Source: CAZHHH01 sp052400685
Lineage (GTDB): Bacteria > Bacteroidota > Bacteroidia > Bacteroidales > Marinilabiliaceae
Length of the DNA: 64,000 nucleotides
Assembly (NCBI GenBank): GCA_052400685.1
Contig: JBQTGJ010000013.1
Direction: 5' to 3' (one strand)
Positions 45,604 to 54,611 of the stretch are shown here, one piece after another (position 1 is the stretch's first letter; every line of letters begins with the position of its first letter). The notes below the pieces were generated by a model. It had not been told where the DNA came from. It searched no databases and saw nothing but the letters and a program-made list of their open reading frames with translations. A program made the position numbers and the translations under genes.

Positions 45604-46650
45604 ATGAAACAGGTTCGCATCAAAGATATTGCCGCTAAGGCCGGAGTCTCCATTGGAACAGTCGACAGGGTTTTACATAACCGTGGCGAAGTAGCCGAAA
45701 AAACCAAGGAAAAAATTCTGGCTATTGCCCGCGATATGAATTACCAGCCTAACATAGTTGCACAAGCCCTCACAGCAAAAAAACAGTACCATCTGGCTGC
45801 TTTAATACCACGCGGAGGCAACGATAATGTGTTCTGGATATCGCACCCCCAAGGCATAGATAAAGCGCTAAAAGATTTGCGTCCGTTTCTGGTCGACATT
45901 AAATACTACTTTTTTGAATTGCACAACGAAACCGATTTCATGCTGAAATCGCAGGAAATGATGAACGACAACCCGGAAGGAGTCATTTTCGCCCCAATCC
46001 TAAAAAAAGAATCGGTATCACTATGCGCAGAATTGGATCAACGATGTATTCCATACATATTCATCGATACTTACATCGAAAATGCCAACTGTCTCTCATT
46101 TATTGGAGAAGATGCCTATCAAAGCGGACGTGTGGCTGCAAGCCTGATTGATTACGGTGTAAATCCCCAAAAAGATATTCTGATTGTAAACATAGCCAAA
46201 GATCTGGAAAACACACAACATCTAAACAGGCGTAACCAAGGATTCATGAGTTATTTCCTCGACACCGGGAAAAACCGGGGTATGAAAATAACCGTTGAAA
46301 TACCCTCGACCGAACGCAGCATTGTGGACCAAAAAATGGACTATATTCTGCAATCGAACCCCAATATTAGCGCAATTTTAGTGTCGAGTGCCAAGACCCA
46401 CGTAATAGCCCGGTACATCCAAAACAAAAAAATGAAGGATATCCTGGTGGTTGGATACGAACTGACACGTAAAAATGTAGATTACCTCAAAAAAGGTGTT
46501 ATTCAGTTCTTAATAGGACAAAAACCGATGGAACAATCCGAAAAAGCAGTGAAAAAATTATTTGATTATCTGACGGCCCGTCAAATGCCGGCCAAAAGGG
46601 AATTTCAGCCCGTAGAAATTATCAACGTTGAAAATGTGGATCTATTTTAA
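45604..46650 (+). CDS. second LacI-family regulator
   Basis: The 348-residue regulator has a helix-turn-helix RIKDIAAKAGVSIGTVDRVLHNRGEVAEKT, a hinge NYQPNIVAQALTAKK, and a sensor domain that looks like a periplasmic binding protein 4 type. It lies between dctM and uxaE in the same direction, so it may control the TRAP-uxaE unit. It is only distantly related to the LacI protein at 32609. Confidence 0.9.
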   Translation: MKQVRIKDIAAKAGVSIGTVDRVLHNRGEVAEKTKEKILAIARDMNYQPNIVAQALTAKKQYHLAALIPRGGNDNVFWISHPQGIDKALKDLRPFLVDIKYYFFELHNETDFMLKSQEMMNDNPEGVIFAPILKKESVSLCAELDQRCIPYIFIDTYIENANCLSFIGEDAYQSGRVAASLIDYGVNPQKDILIVNIAKDLENTQHLNRRNQGFMSYFLDTGKNRGMKITVEIPSTERSIVDQKMDYILQSNPNISAILVSSAKTHVIARYIQNKKMKDILVVGYELTRKNVDYLKKGVIQFLIGQKPMEQSEKAVKKLFDYLTARQMPAKREFQPVEIINVENVDLF

Positions 46651-46672
46651 TATCAATTAAAAATTAACAACC

Positions 46673-47923
46673 ATGAAAAAACTTTCTAAATATTCGGTCG
46701 GCATGGGTGACCGTTTTGCCCATGAGGCCAAATTTCAACTAAAAGCAGTGGTTGAAGCCTCCCGCAAAGGCTACGACATCTCCCCTGTTTGGAACAAATC
46801 AAACCGGGAGCATACAACTATAGGCAGCGAGCCCATAGATGCGCGTAAAGCCGTAGATAAAACCATTAAAGAAATGGCCTGGGACAAGCCCTACTTTGTA
46901 GATGCCGATCACATTAACCTCGACACAGTAGATCGCTTTATGGATTCTTCGGATTTCTTCACCATTGACGTAGCTTCATACATTGGAAAACAAGGTGACT
47001 GTGGCCAAAAAGAGGCATTCATAAAATCTATGAAAAAATACATTGGAACATTCACCATTCCTGGAATTGACAAGCCCGTTAATATAACCGCACAACAAGT
47101 CGATGAAATTGTCGACCAATACTTGTATGCTGCTTGTATGGCAGGCGAGACCTACAAAAAAATTGCGGCAGCTAAAGGTGTTGGTAATTTTATCACTGAG
47201 GTTTCGATGGATGAAGTGCCCAACCCACAAAAACCCGTTGAGTTGTTTTTCATACTGGCCATGCTGGCTTATTATAATGTACCGGCACAAACTATAGCGC
47301 CCAAATTTACCGGTCGTTTCAACAAAGGGGTTGATTATGTTGGTGATATAAAAGTATTTACCGAAGAATTTGAAGCCAACCTGATGGTTATTGATTTTGC
47401 TGTAAAAACTTTTGGTTTGCCTGATGAACTAAAACTTAGCATCCACTCCGGTTCCGACAAATTCAGCATCTACGATCCGATCCGTGAGCTTACAAAAAAA
47501 CATGATAAAGGATTTCACCTAAAAACAGCCGGTACTACCTGGTTGGAAGAAGTGATTGGTCTGGCTTTGGCCGGTGGCGAAGCGCTTGACTTTGTCAAAG
47601 AAATATATGCCAAAGCACTTCAAAATGTAGAAAAATTATGTGCACCATATGCAGATGTGATTGATATAGACGAAAGTAAACTTCCTTCAGCCGCTGAAGT
47701 AAACAGCTGGAGCAATGAAGATTTTGCCAATGCCATTCGACACATTCCGGGACATCCGCAATACAATCCGAATATGCGTCAACTGGTGCACGTTGGCTAC
47801 AAACTGGCAGCCGAAAATATTAATAAATACAATGCGCTACTCGAACAACATGCCGATATAGTAGGTAATTGTGTCTTCGAAAACATTTACGAACGCCATC
47901 TAAAAAGATTACTGGCGCTGTAG
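46673..47923 (+). CDS. uxaE: tagaturonate 3-epimerase (UxaE family)
   Basis: The 416-residue protein starts MKKLSKYSVGMGDRFAHEAK, the start of the UxaE family first characterised in Thermotoga. Metal-site features include PYFVDADHINLDTVDRF, the ELKLSIHSGSDKFSIY block and GFHLKTAGTTWLEEVIGLALAGG. It would interconvert D-tagaturonate and D-fructuronate, so galacturonate can enter the glucuronate branch without UxaB/UxaA. It is the last gene before a strong terminator. Confidence 0.9.
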   Translation: MKKLSKYSVGMGDRFAHEAKFQLKAVVEASRKGYDISPVWNKSNREHTTIGSEPIDARKAVDKTIKEMAWDKPYFVDADHINLDTVDRFMDSSDFFTIDVASYIGKQGDCGQKEAFIKSMKKYIGTFTIPGIDKPVNITAQQVDEIVDQYLYAACMAGETYKKIAAAKGVGNFITEVSMDEVPNPQKPVELFFILAMLAYYNVPAQTIAPKFTGRFNKGVDYVGDIKVFTEEFEANLMVIDFAVKTFGLPDELKLSIHSGSDKFSIYDPIRELTKKHDKGFHLKTAGTTWLEEVIGLALAGGEALDFVKEIYAKALQNVEKLCAPYADVIDIDESKLPSAAEVNSWSNEDFANAIRHIPGHPQYNPNMRQLVHVGYKLAAENINKYNALLEQHADIVGNCVFENIYERHLKRLLAL

Positions 47924-47979
47924 TGAAATTAAAATGATAAAAAACTAAACGTTTGTCAAAAAACACGTTAGTAAATTAA

Positions 47980-48020
47980 GCATCCGGTGAGACTTGTTTC
48001 ACCGGATGCTTTTATTTTAT
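47980..48020 (+). terminator. terminator of the TRAP-lacI-uxaE unit
   Basis: GCATCCGGTGA and TCACCGGATGC form an 11-bp stem followed by TTTTATTTT. An ACTAAACGTTTGTC palindrome-like word (LacI-type, 47945-47957) lies between the uxaE stop and the hairpin; its role, if any, is unclear. Confidence 0.88.
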
Positions 48021-48172
48021 AGACAATAGATTCCTTTTAGGTTGACAGTATAAAAATAGAATCAACTAGAATACATATACTCTCAGAATACATCAATAAG
48101 GACCTTGAGTGAAACAAACTTATTTGCAAAAAAATAACATGGTTGTTTCATTCAAATTTTAGTTGTAGAATA

Positions 48173-49510
48173 CTACATCATCACCAGACCGTTAATATAC
48201 ATTTCAATATTAGTATACTCTCTGGAAAGAGAATATAAGGACTGGTCGTCATCATTTTTGGGATTTAGGCCATTCACTATTTCCCACTCATCAGGCATCC
48301 CGTCGCCATCTGAATCAGAGGCAATCGTATCAGCCGACAAAACAGGCCATCCCCCAACGTCCTCCTGACTGTTAATAATTCCATTATTCCCGCAGGATGA
48401 CAAACCATCGGCGACTTCGCGGACTATACGAGAATCCACGGTATCCCTCACACGACTTGCTCCAGCAGATTCTAAAACTTTCTGATAGGCTACCGACGCC
48501 TCTTCAATAACTAAATCAGAAACGGTAAACGGTTCTGAAGCAACAGCATGGGCACGTTGTCCCTTTTTATTGTTCATGCCCAAAACATTATTTTCAGTTA
48601 CTGTCATAGATCCGTCCATCACATTTCCCTGCAAATAAAAATGACCACACGGAAGATATGGCTCTATAAATAAAACACGCTCATCCTTAGCAGTGGCAGG
48701 ACCCGGCTTAAAATAGTTGGCAATCATATTATAAGAACCCCCTTCACCTGCATAAGCAGCTTTTTGACCCCAATTATAAACCACATTATTAACCATCTCC
48801 ACCAATTCCATTTGTCCCTCTTTCAAACTACGGATTCCCTGAAAACGAGGATTTCGACTTTTATGATGCGCCAATAAATTGTGATGAAAAGAAGCTTTAT
48901 TGCCGCCCCAGATTCCGCCGTAACCGTGCTCGCCTTTATGATGATACGACAAATTCAGACTTTCACTAATAATGCAGTATTGTAATGTTAAATTTTCATT
49001 ATTATACAGGGAACACGCCTCATCGGTACTCCAACTCATACTGCAATGATCAATTATAATATTTTTATTGCCTATCGCAGACAAGGCATCCTGCTCCTCA
49101 GCATAAATATCGCCCGGTCTGATACGCAAATAACGCAAAATCACCTCATTGGCTTTAATTTTTATGCCATATCCCTGCAAACAAATACCATCCCCTGGCG
49201 CCGTTTGTCCGGCAATAGTGATACTATCCTTATTAATATCGAGCGATCGCTCCAAATGAATTGTTCCCGCAACAGCAAAAACGATGGTACGTGAACCACT
49301 TCTATGAACCCCCTTTCGAAGACTCCCTTCACCATCATCATTCAAATTAGTGACCACATAAACCTGACCGCCACGTCCACCGACAGTGTACTTTCCTGCC
49401 CCCCCGGCACCAGGAAAAGCCAATGATTTATCATTAAACTCCGTCTGACTGTTAACGGCACATGACAAAAACAACATAGATGCCAACAGTACTTCAACTT
49501 TCCTCATCAT
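48173..49510 (-). CDS. pectate lyase, PL1 family
   Basis: The 445-residue exported lyase cleaves polygalacturonan by beta-elimination, giving unsaturated ends. After a signal peptide the mature start is FPGAGGAGKYTVGGRGGQVYVVTNL. The parallel beta-helix core has IIIDHCSMSWSTDEACSLYNNENLTLQYCIISESL and a HKSRNPRFQG catalytic Arg region. A C-terminal Ca-type motif DSDGDGMPDEWE starts at residue 399. It is a paralogue of the next gene upstream and the last gene of the PUL. Confidence 0.9.
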   Translation of the reverse strand: MMRKVEVLLASMLFLSCAVNSQTEFNDKSLAFPGAGGAGKYTVGGRGGQVYVVTNLNDDGEGSLRKGVHRSGSRTIVFAVAGTIHLERSLDINKDSITIAGQTAPGDGICLQGYGIKIKANEVILRYLRIRPGDIYAEEQDALSAIGNKNIIIDHCSMSWSTDEACSLYNNENLTLQYCIISESLNLSYHHKGEHGYGGIWGGNKASFHHNLLAHHKSRNPRFQGIRSLKEGQMELVEMVNNVVYNWGQKAAYAGEGGSYNMIANYFKPGPATAKDERVLFIEPYLPCGHFYLQGNVMDGSMTVTENNVLGMNNKKGQRAHAVASEPFTVSDLVIEEASVAYQKVLESAGASRVRDTVDSRIVREVADGLSSCGNNGIINSQEDVGGWPVLSADTIASDSDGDGMPDEWEIVNGLNPKNDDDQSLYSLSREYTNIEMYINGLVMM

Positions 49511-49657
49511 CGTAATATCAGTTAAATTAAAATTCTCCCTTACTTCATTCCGCTTGTAATGACATCTATAAAAAATAACGTCACTACCATAAAATCATTC
49601 TCACCCAGGATTCATTGCAATATCCAAAGAACGGTTATCTGAAGGTATTATTTCCCA

Positions 49658-51091
49658 TTACAAACCGTCTACTTCATCTGCTACGCCAAAATCAATTTGA
49701 TCGCTTACTAAGCTATTTAAGTAGATTTCAAGATTGGTATATGAATCACTCAAAGTATATTTCTTACCGTCGGAAGCATCCTGGGCATCAAGATCATTTT
49801 TTATTTCAAAATCGTCTGACATTCCGTCGCCATCGCTATCAACGGCAGCTTCTCCCGAATCATATACAGGCCATCCTCCAACAGTTGACTGCGTATCAAT
49901 AATACCCATTGCATCACCCCAAACGCCGCCGTAAGTAGCCGTTCCTGATTCAACTTCATTAACAATACGCAAATCAACAGCATCACGAGCTAAACTCATC
50001 CCGGCATGTAAAATCACATTTTGATAGGCCTCTTCAGCCGTTTCAGGGCTCACCTGAATAATATCAAACCGACTTTCAGCAATGACATCATCCACCGAAC
50101 CTCCGGCATTTAAATCAATTCCTAAAACATTGTTATTGGTAACATCAGCATAACCATCAACATAATTGCCTGACACATAAAAACGACCATATACCGTTTC
50201 CTTGTAAGGTTCAAAAATTCGGTCAGGATGCTTCACCGTACCTGGGCCAGCCTTATAATAATTTGAGACAATATTATACTCGCCACCCTCACCGCCATAA
50301 GACGAATTTTCGCCCCAATTATAAATTACATTATTAACCATTTCGGCTCTTTCGCGTGTAATACCATCTCTTAACCCATAAAACCTGGGATTACGACTTT
50401 TGTGATGTGCCAACAAATTATGGTGAAAAGTGGCATTATAACCACCCCATAAACCTCCATAGCCGTGGGCTCCTTTATCGTGAACAGATTCGTTAAGACT
50501 TTCAGCAACAATACACCATTGCATAGTAAAATTCTCATTATTGTAAAATGAAGCACATTCATCAGTACTCCAACTCATTGAACAATGATCTATGATAATA
50601 TTTTTATGGTTACGGCCCCAAATAGCATCTGACTCTGCTGCTGCTTCATCCCCCATCCTAAAGCGCATAAAGCGAATAATAACATTATCAGCGTCCACCC
50701 GTAGTGCATAATTTTTAATGGTAATACCATCACCCGGAGCTGTTTGACCTGCAATGGTTAAATCGCCATTTGAAATTTTCAATTCTCGGGATAATTCAAT
50801 GACGCCACCAACCGCAAAAACAATCGTGCGAGGACCACTTTTGTCCAAAGCCCAACGTAACGTTCCTGTATCGTAAGTATCATCCAGGCGATTCACAATA
50901 TATACCTCACCAGCAGCACCTCCTGTGATGTACTTACCACCACCCTCCGCACCAGGGAAGGCAGGAATCTCACTTCTGTCCGGAACATACTCTTCCGTAA
51001 TTTCCTCTTCTTCAACAGGCGATTTATCGTCAGAACATCCTAACGCAAAAACCATTAACAACAAAAGAATCAACAAATCAAATATTTTCAT
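49658..51091 (-). CDS. pectate lyase lipoprotein, PL1 family
   Basis: The 477-residue lipoprotein (lipobox ALGC, Cys19, followed by SDDKSPVEEEE, an acidic stretch that fits surface export) has the PL1 core FPGAEGGGKYITGGAAGEV, IIIDHCSMSWSTDECASFYNNENFTMQWC and HKSRNPRFYG, ending with DSDGDGMSDDFE (from residue 418). It is probably exposed on the outer membrane to make the first cuts in pectin. It is closely similar to the gene at 48173, so the pair arose by duplication. Confidence 0.92.
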   Translation of the reverse strand: MKIFDLLILLLLMVFALGCSDDKSPVEEEEITEEYVPDRSEIPAFPGAEGGGKYITGGAAGEVYIVNRLDDTYDTGTLRWALDKSGPRTIVFAVGGVIELSRELKISNGDLTIAGQTAPGDGITIKNYALRVDADNVIIRFMRFRMGDEAAAESDAIWGRNHKNIIIDHCSMSWSTDECASFYNNENFTMQWCIVAESLNESVHDKGAHGYGGLWGGYNATFHHNLLAHHKSRNPRFYGLRDGITRERAEMVNNVIYNWGENSSYGGEGGEYNIVSNYYKAGPGTVKHPDRIFEPYKETVYGRFYVSGNYVDGYADVTNNNVLGIDLNAGGSVDDVIAESRFDIIQVSPETAEEAYQNVILHAGMSLARDAVDLRIVNEVESGTATYGGVWGDAMGIIDTQSTVGGWPVYDSGEAAVDSDGDGMSDDFEIKNDLDAQDASDGKKYTLSDSYTNLEIYLNSLVSDQIDFGVADEVDGL

Positions 51092-51170
51092 TCTTAGATA
51101 TTTTGTTTTTATAAAGTCGAATGTACCCCTTGCTTACCATTTTCATGAATAAACCGTGTCATCCCAAAAT

Positions 51171-51199
51171 TAAAAGAGGGACGGATAATTCCGTCCCTC
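51171..51199 (-). terminator. terminator after the surface lipoprotein gene
   Basis: GAGGGACGGA and TCCGTCCCTC form a perfect 10-bp stem with a 4-base loop, followed on the minus strand by TTTTAATTTT. It separates the susC-susD-lipoprotein unit from the two PL1 genes, so these may be transcribed less or separately. Confidence 0.88.
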
Positions 51200-51217
51200 C
51201 AATTTTAACCCAAAATC

Positions 51218-52771
51218 TTAATCGATCCAATTTAAGCTTCCAATTTGATAATATATTAAATCTTCATTTGAAATGGTGAAGTCACCATTCTCAGCATCTG
51301 CAAAACCGGGATCGACAGTGGTGTATTTTCCAGTATCGGTAACGGTATTCTCACTATAAAACCCTTCCGCGTTAAAATAATTATTAGCATCCATTTCGAC
51401 CACCGTAGTCGCAGATTGGTTGGAATAATAAGCGCCCGTCTCAGCAAAAATATTTTTATTAATATGAATGGCATGAGAAGCCAGACGAATATAAAGGATA
51501 CGCTTTCCATCGTTTGAAACATTATAAAAAGTATTATTCTCGATGAAAAGCTCACTATTTTCTTCCGGGAAATTAGATGATCCGCCGGCGTCCATTCTAA
51601 AACAATCACGTGCCAAAGCACAATTATAAACCGTATTATTACGGAAAGTGAACTGCCGTGTCATGCCCTGACGGAAATCAATAAAATCGCCACCGACACA
51701 TTCAACATTAGCATAGGTGGTGCCAGTAATGCTAACCGACTCAATTAAAGCTACTTTACTCACGTAAAACACCCCTTTCACATAATCAGATATTTCACAA
51801 TCTTCAATTGAAACGGCAGGATAAATGTTATCAGGATCGTTATCGTCATAAACAATAACCTGATTTCCATCTGAAGTGCTACCATTCAGAATTAATTCTC
51901 TTAAACGAAGTCCTGCACCGGATTTCATCCTAAAAACAGCACCATTAATAACAGGTTTTTCAGTAGATGAAGCACTAAACAGACCCACCGAATTATTAAT
52001 TTCAATATTACCGGCTACATCGTATACACCAGGTTCAAAAGCAATTTTTGACCCGGCCTCAGCATTTCCTATAATTGTTGCAACATCATCGCCAGGTTGA
52101 ACAACTATTGCACTTGAAAGATCAATCCATGTTTCAAAATTTAAAACACCACGTTTACTATCACCACGATACATCGTTACTGTATAGTCGGTTTCAGCTG
52201 TTAAACCTGAGATAGTAAGCTCACCGGCTGCAATCTCATCGTCGGAAATCGGACGTTTGATCTCACCGGGCATCACCCAGAAATAATCAGCTTCTTCGCC
52301 TTCGGGCCAACTAACCGTCACGTCAAAAGTTCCGATATCAGCCTTGGTCAGGGGATTAAGAATCTGTTCAAAATCTGTGGTAAACATAGCAGCCGTCCAT
52401 TTTGAATCGAGAATATCCTCTCCCACTGCTTTTACTCTAACAGCATAAGTAGTCTCGCCGTCAAAGCCCTCTACAATATAAGGCAAATCGGCATTGGTAA
52501 TACCTTCTAAAACCTTAACCGACGTTCCGCTAAAATCGGTGGTATCTGCTTTATAAAATTCGACAGTATAACTAACCGCTTTAGAGTTCTTTGTCCAGTT
52601 CAACTGTACCTGTATTTGATTTTTTACACGCACCTCTAAATCTACCGGCGAGAATAGTTGGCTCACCTCCACCTCTGTAATTTCAGGATCGATATCATCG
52701 GAGCAGGCTGCGACGACCGTCAAAACCATCAATCCCAATAAAAAAACAGGAATTTTATATAATTTATTCAT
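51218..52771 (-). CDS. surface lipoprotein with FN3-like domains and right-handed helix (DUF4957/DUF5123 type)
   Basis: The 517-residue lipoprotein (lipobox VAAC, Cys23, then SDDIDPEIT) has two FN3-like domains (about 40-130 and 135-225, QVQLNWTKNSKAVSYTVEFYK and TYAVRVKAVGE). A parallel beta-helix region follows, from about residue 230 (TIIGNAEAGSKIAFEPGVYDVAG onward). This matches the DUF4957/DUF5123 proteins that stand in the SusE/F place of pectin PULs. It probably binds pectic glycans at the surface; lyase activity is possible but no catalytic motif is clear. Confidence 0.8.
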   Translation of the reverse strand: MNKLYKIPVFLLGLMVLTVVAACSDDIDPEITEVEVSQLFSPVDLEVRVKNQIQVQLNWTKNSKAVSYTVEFYKADTTDFSGTSVKVLEGITNADLPYIVEGFDGETTYAVRVKAVGEDILDSKWTAAMFTTDFEQILNPLTKADIGTFDVTVSWPEGEEADYFWVMPGEIKRPISDDEIAAGELTISGLTAETDYTVTMYRGDSKRGVLNFETWIDLSSAIVVQPGDDVATIIGNAEAGSKIAFEPGVYDVAGNIEINNSVGLFSASSTEKPVINGAVFRMKSGAGLRLRELILNGSTSDGNQVIVYDDNDPDNIYPAVSIEDCEISDYVKGVFYVSKVALIESVSITGTTYANVECVGGDFIDFRQGMTRQFTFRNNTVYNCALARDCFRMDAGGSSNFPEENSELFIENNTFYNVSNDGKRILYIRLASHAIHINKNIFAETGAYYSNQSATTVVEMDANNYFNAEGFYSENTVTDTGKYTTVDPGFADAENGDFTISNEDLIYYQIGSLNWID

Positions 52772-52796
52772 TGCTTAAAATTTTCGGGGTTCATAA

Positions 52797-54599
52797 TTAA
52801 TTAAAACCATAACCATCGTTATTCAACATGCCATTACTGGTATCAATAAATGTCTGCCAGATTGGCCAGTACTGTTGAGCATCAGGATCTTTCATATATA
52901 AAGCGTCCCAATACGTAATTTTATCGTCACTTGACACCATTGTCCATGTTTTATTTTCGGTATAACCGCCATCAGCACCTTTATCATCGGTATCGCCAAA
53001 TTCAAGGCCATATATATCGAGTGTTTCACCATCGTCCATCGTTTTGTAATATATTTTTTCGGGCAACGACGCATACATCCCTTCGCGATTTTCGAGCTGT
53101 TGTAATTTGGTCTTTGTCTCAGCCAATTTCTCACCCAAAAGATTCCAACGAATCAAATCTGATTTACGCAACATCTCGCCTGCGAATTCAAACCCCCGTT
53201 CATTAACAATAGCGTTAAAAAAGGCGTCCTTACTGGCCGTTGCCTGCGTCATAAAAGCGTCAACTTTTTCCGGATTTTCGGAAAAAGCTCTTTCCCGCAC
53301 CTCACGTAAATAAGGCGCTGCATCGTCCGGGCCATCCAATTCATTAATTGCTTCAGCCAACATTAACAGCACATCCGAATAACGCATATAAATCCAATTC
53401 AAACCATCATCATTAGGTGCGGTAACGCGGCGACCCGCTTCTTCAAACAACCACTCATAACGAAATTTCCCAAAATACCATTTCCCCAAACTGGTTGGAA
53501 CCTGCATGCCTTCATTCCATTCATAAGGGATACAGGTAATATCCCGACGTACATCATCTTTGTCATAATCGTAAAAAAGAACCGGATTCGGGCCATCGGT
53601 TCCGCCTTTTGCCTGCCCGGTATAATTATCAACTGTGACGTGTTTTACGCCCAAATCATAAATAACACGACCACGCCCCTCATTAAAAGGTATTTCCCAT
53701 AATATTTCTTTACCGGCCACATAATCTTCACGGTGAAGAGATCGGAATACACCTTCAAAAGTCTCGAGAGAAGCCGTTTCGCTCAAATAGATATCCATGC
53801 ACTCATCTTTTACTATCTGATACATTTTTTCGGGGGCTAAATCAGGATCAACACTGCGACGTACTGTTCCATCGGCACGTAAGCCATAGCCACCGGCAGC
53901 CAGCGCCAAACGCGCTCTTAATCCTTTAACAAAGGCTTTGTTGATTCGCTGGGTTGTCGTGGTAACCTCAGTTTCACCCGGCCATGCAACAAGGTCAGCA
54001 GCCTCATCCAGATCAGCCAACAATTGTTTGTAAATCACATCTCTGTCTGAGCGAGGTAAATAGATCGTTTCGGCATTAACGGGCTCAAAACGGGCCGGAA
54101 CATCTCCCCATGCTTTAAGTAAATCGTTGTAAATAACGGCGCGTAAAGTTAGTACCTCGCCAAGAATCTGGGCCATGTCCGGATCATTTTCAACGTCACC
54201 GTACAACCGCAAGCCCCGAATGGCAATATTGGCTCGTTCGATCCCTTCATAAAACTTAGCCCAGGCATTATTTTCGGTATCCATTTGGCCATTGTTTGCA
54301 TTAGTGTTATAATTAGACAAACGCGCCTTGTCTTCGTCAATATTCTTAAGAGAATTATAGACCTCAACATCAGTATTCATACCATAGTAAACCAAATAAC
54401 GACCACGGTATGAATTTGTTTCGCCAAAAGAATGTATAATACCGGCCAAAGCACCCTCGGCCAAACTCTGATTTGAAAAAATGACCGATTCTTCCAGCGT
54501 AGATTTTGTCTCCACCTCAAGGGTATCTTCACAGGCACTCATGCCACCGACAAGAAACACCCCCATCAATATTCTATATATAAAGCTTTTAATTTTCAT
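52797..54599 (-). CDS. SusD/RagB family nutrient-binding outer-membrane lipoprotein
   Basis: The 600-residue protein has a lipobox (GGMSAC, Cys23), an N-terminal SusD-like domain with TPR helices, and the family C-terminal RYSDVLLMLAEAINELDG ... VNERGFEFAGEMLRKSDLIRWN motif. It forms the lid of the SusCD complex and binds pectic oligomers. It begins 12 bases after the susC stop. Confidence 0.94.
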   Translation of the reverse strand: MKIKSFIYRILMGVFLVGGMSACEDTLEVETKSTLEESVIFSNQSLAEGALAGIIHSFGETNSYRGRYLVYYGMNTDVEVYNSLKNIDEDKARLSNYNTNANNGQMDTENNAWAKFYEGIERANIAIRGLRLYGDVENDPDMAQILGEVLTLRAVIYNDLLKAWGDVPARFEPVNAETIYLPRSDRDVIYKQLLADLDEAADLVAWPGETEVTTTTQRINKAFVKGLRARLALAAGGYGLRADGTVRRSVDPDLAPEKMYQIVKDECMDIYLSETASLETFEGVFRSLHREDYVAGKEILWEIPFNEGRGRVIYDLGVKHVTVDNYTGQAKGGTDGPNPVLFYDYDKDDVRRDITCIPYEWNEGMQVPTSLGKWYFGKFRYEWLFEEAGRRVTAPNDDGLNWIYMRYSDVLLMLAEAINELDGPDDAAPYLREVRERAFSENPEKVDAFMTQATASKDAFFNAIVNERGFEFAGEMLRKSDLIRWNLLGEKLAETKTKLQQLENREGMYASLPEKIYYKTMDDGETLDIYGLEFGDTDDKGADGGYTENKTWTMVSSDDKITYWDALYMKDPDAQQYWPIWQTFIDTSNGMLNNDGYGFN

Positions 54600-54611
54600 A
54601 ATGTACTATAA

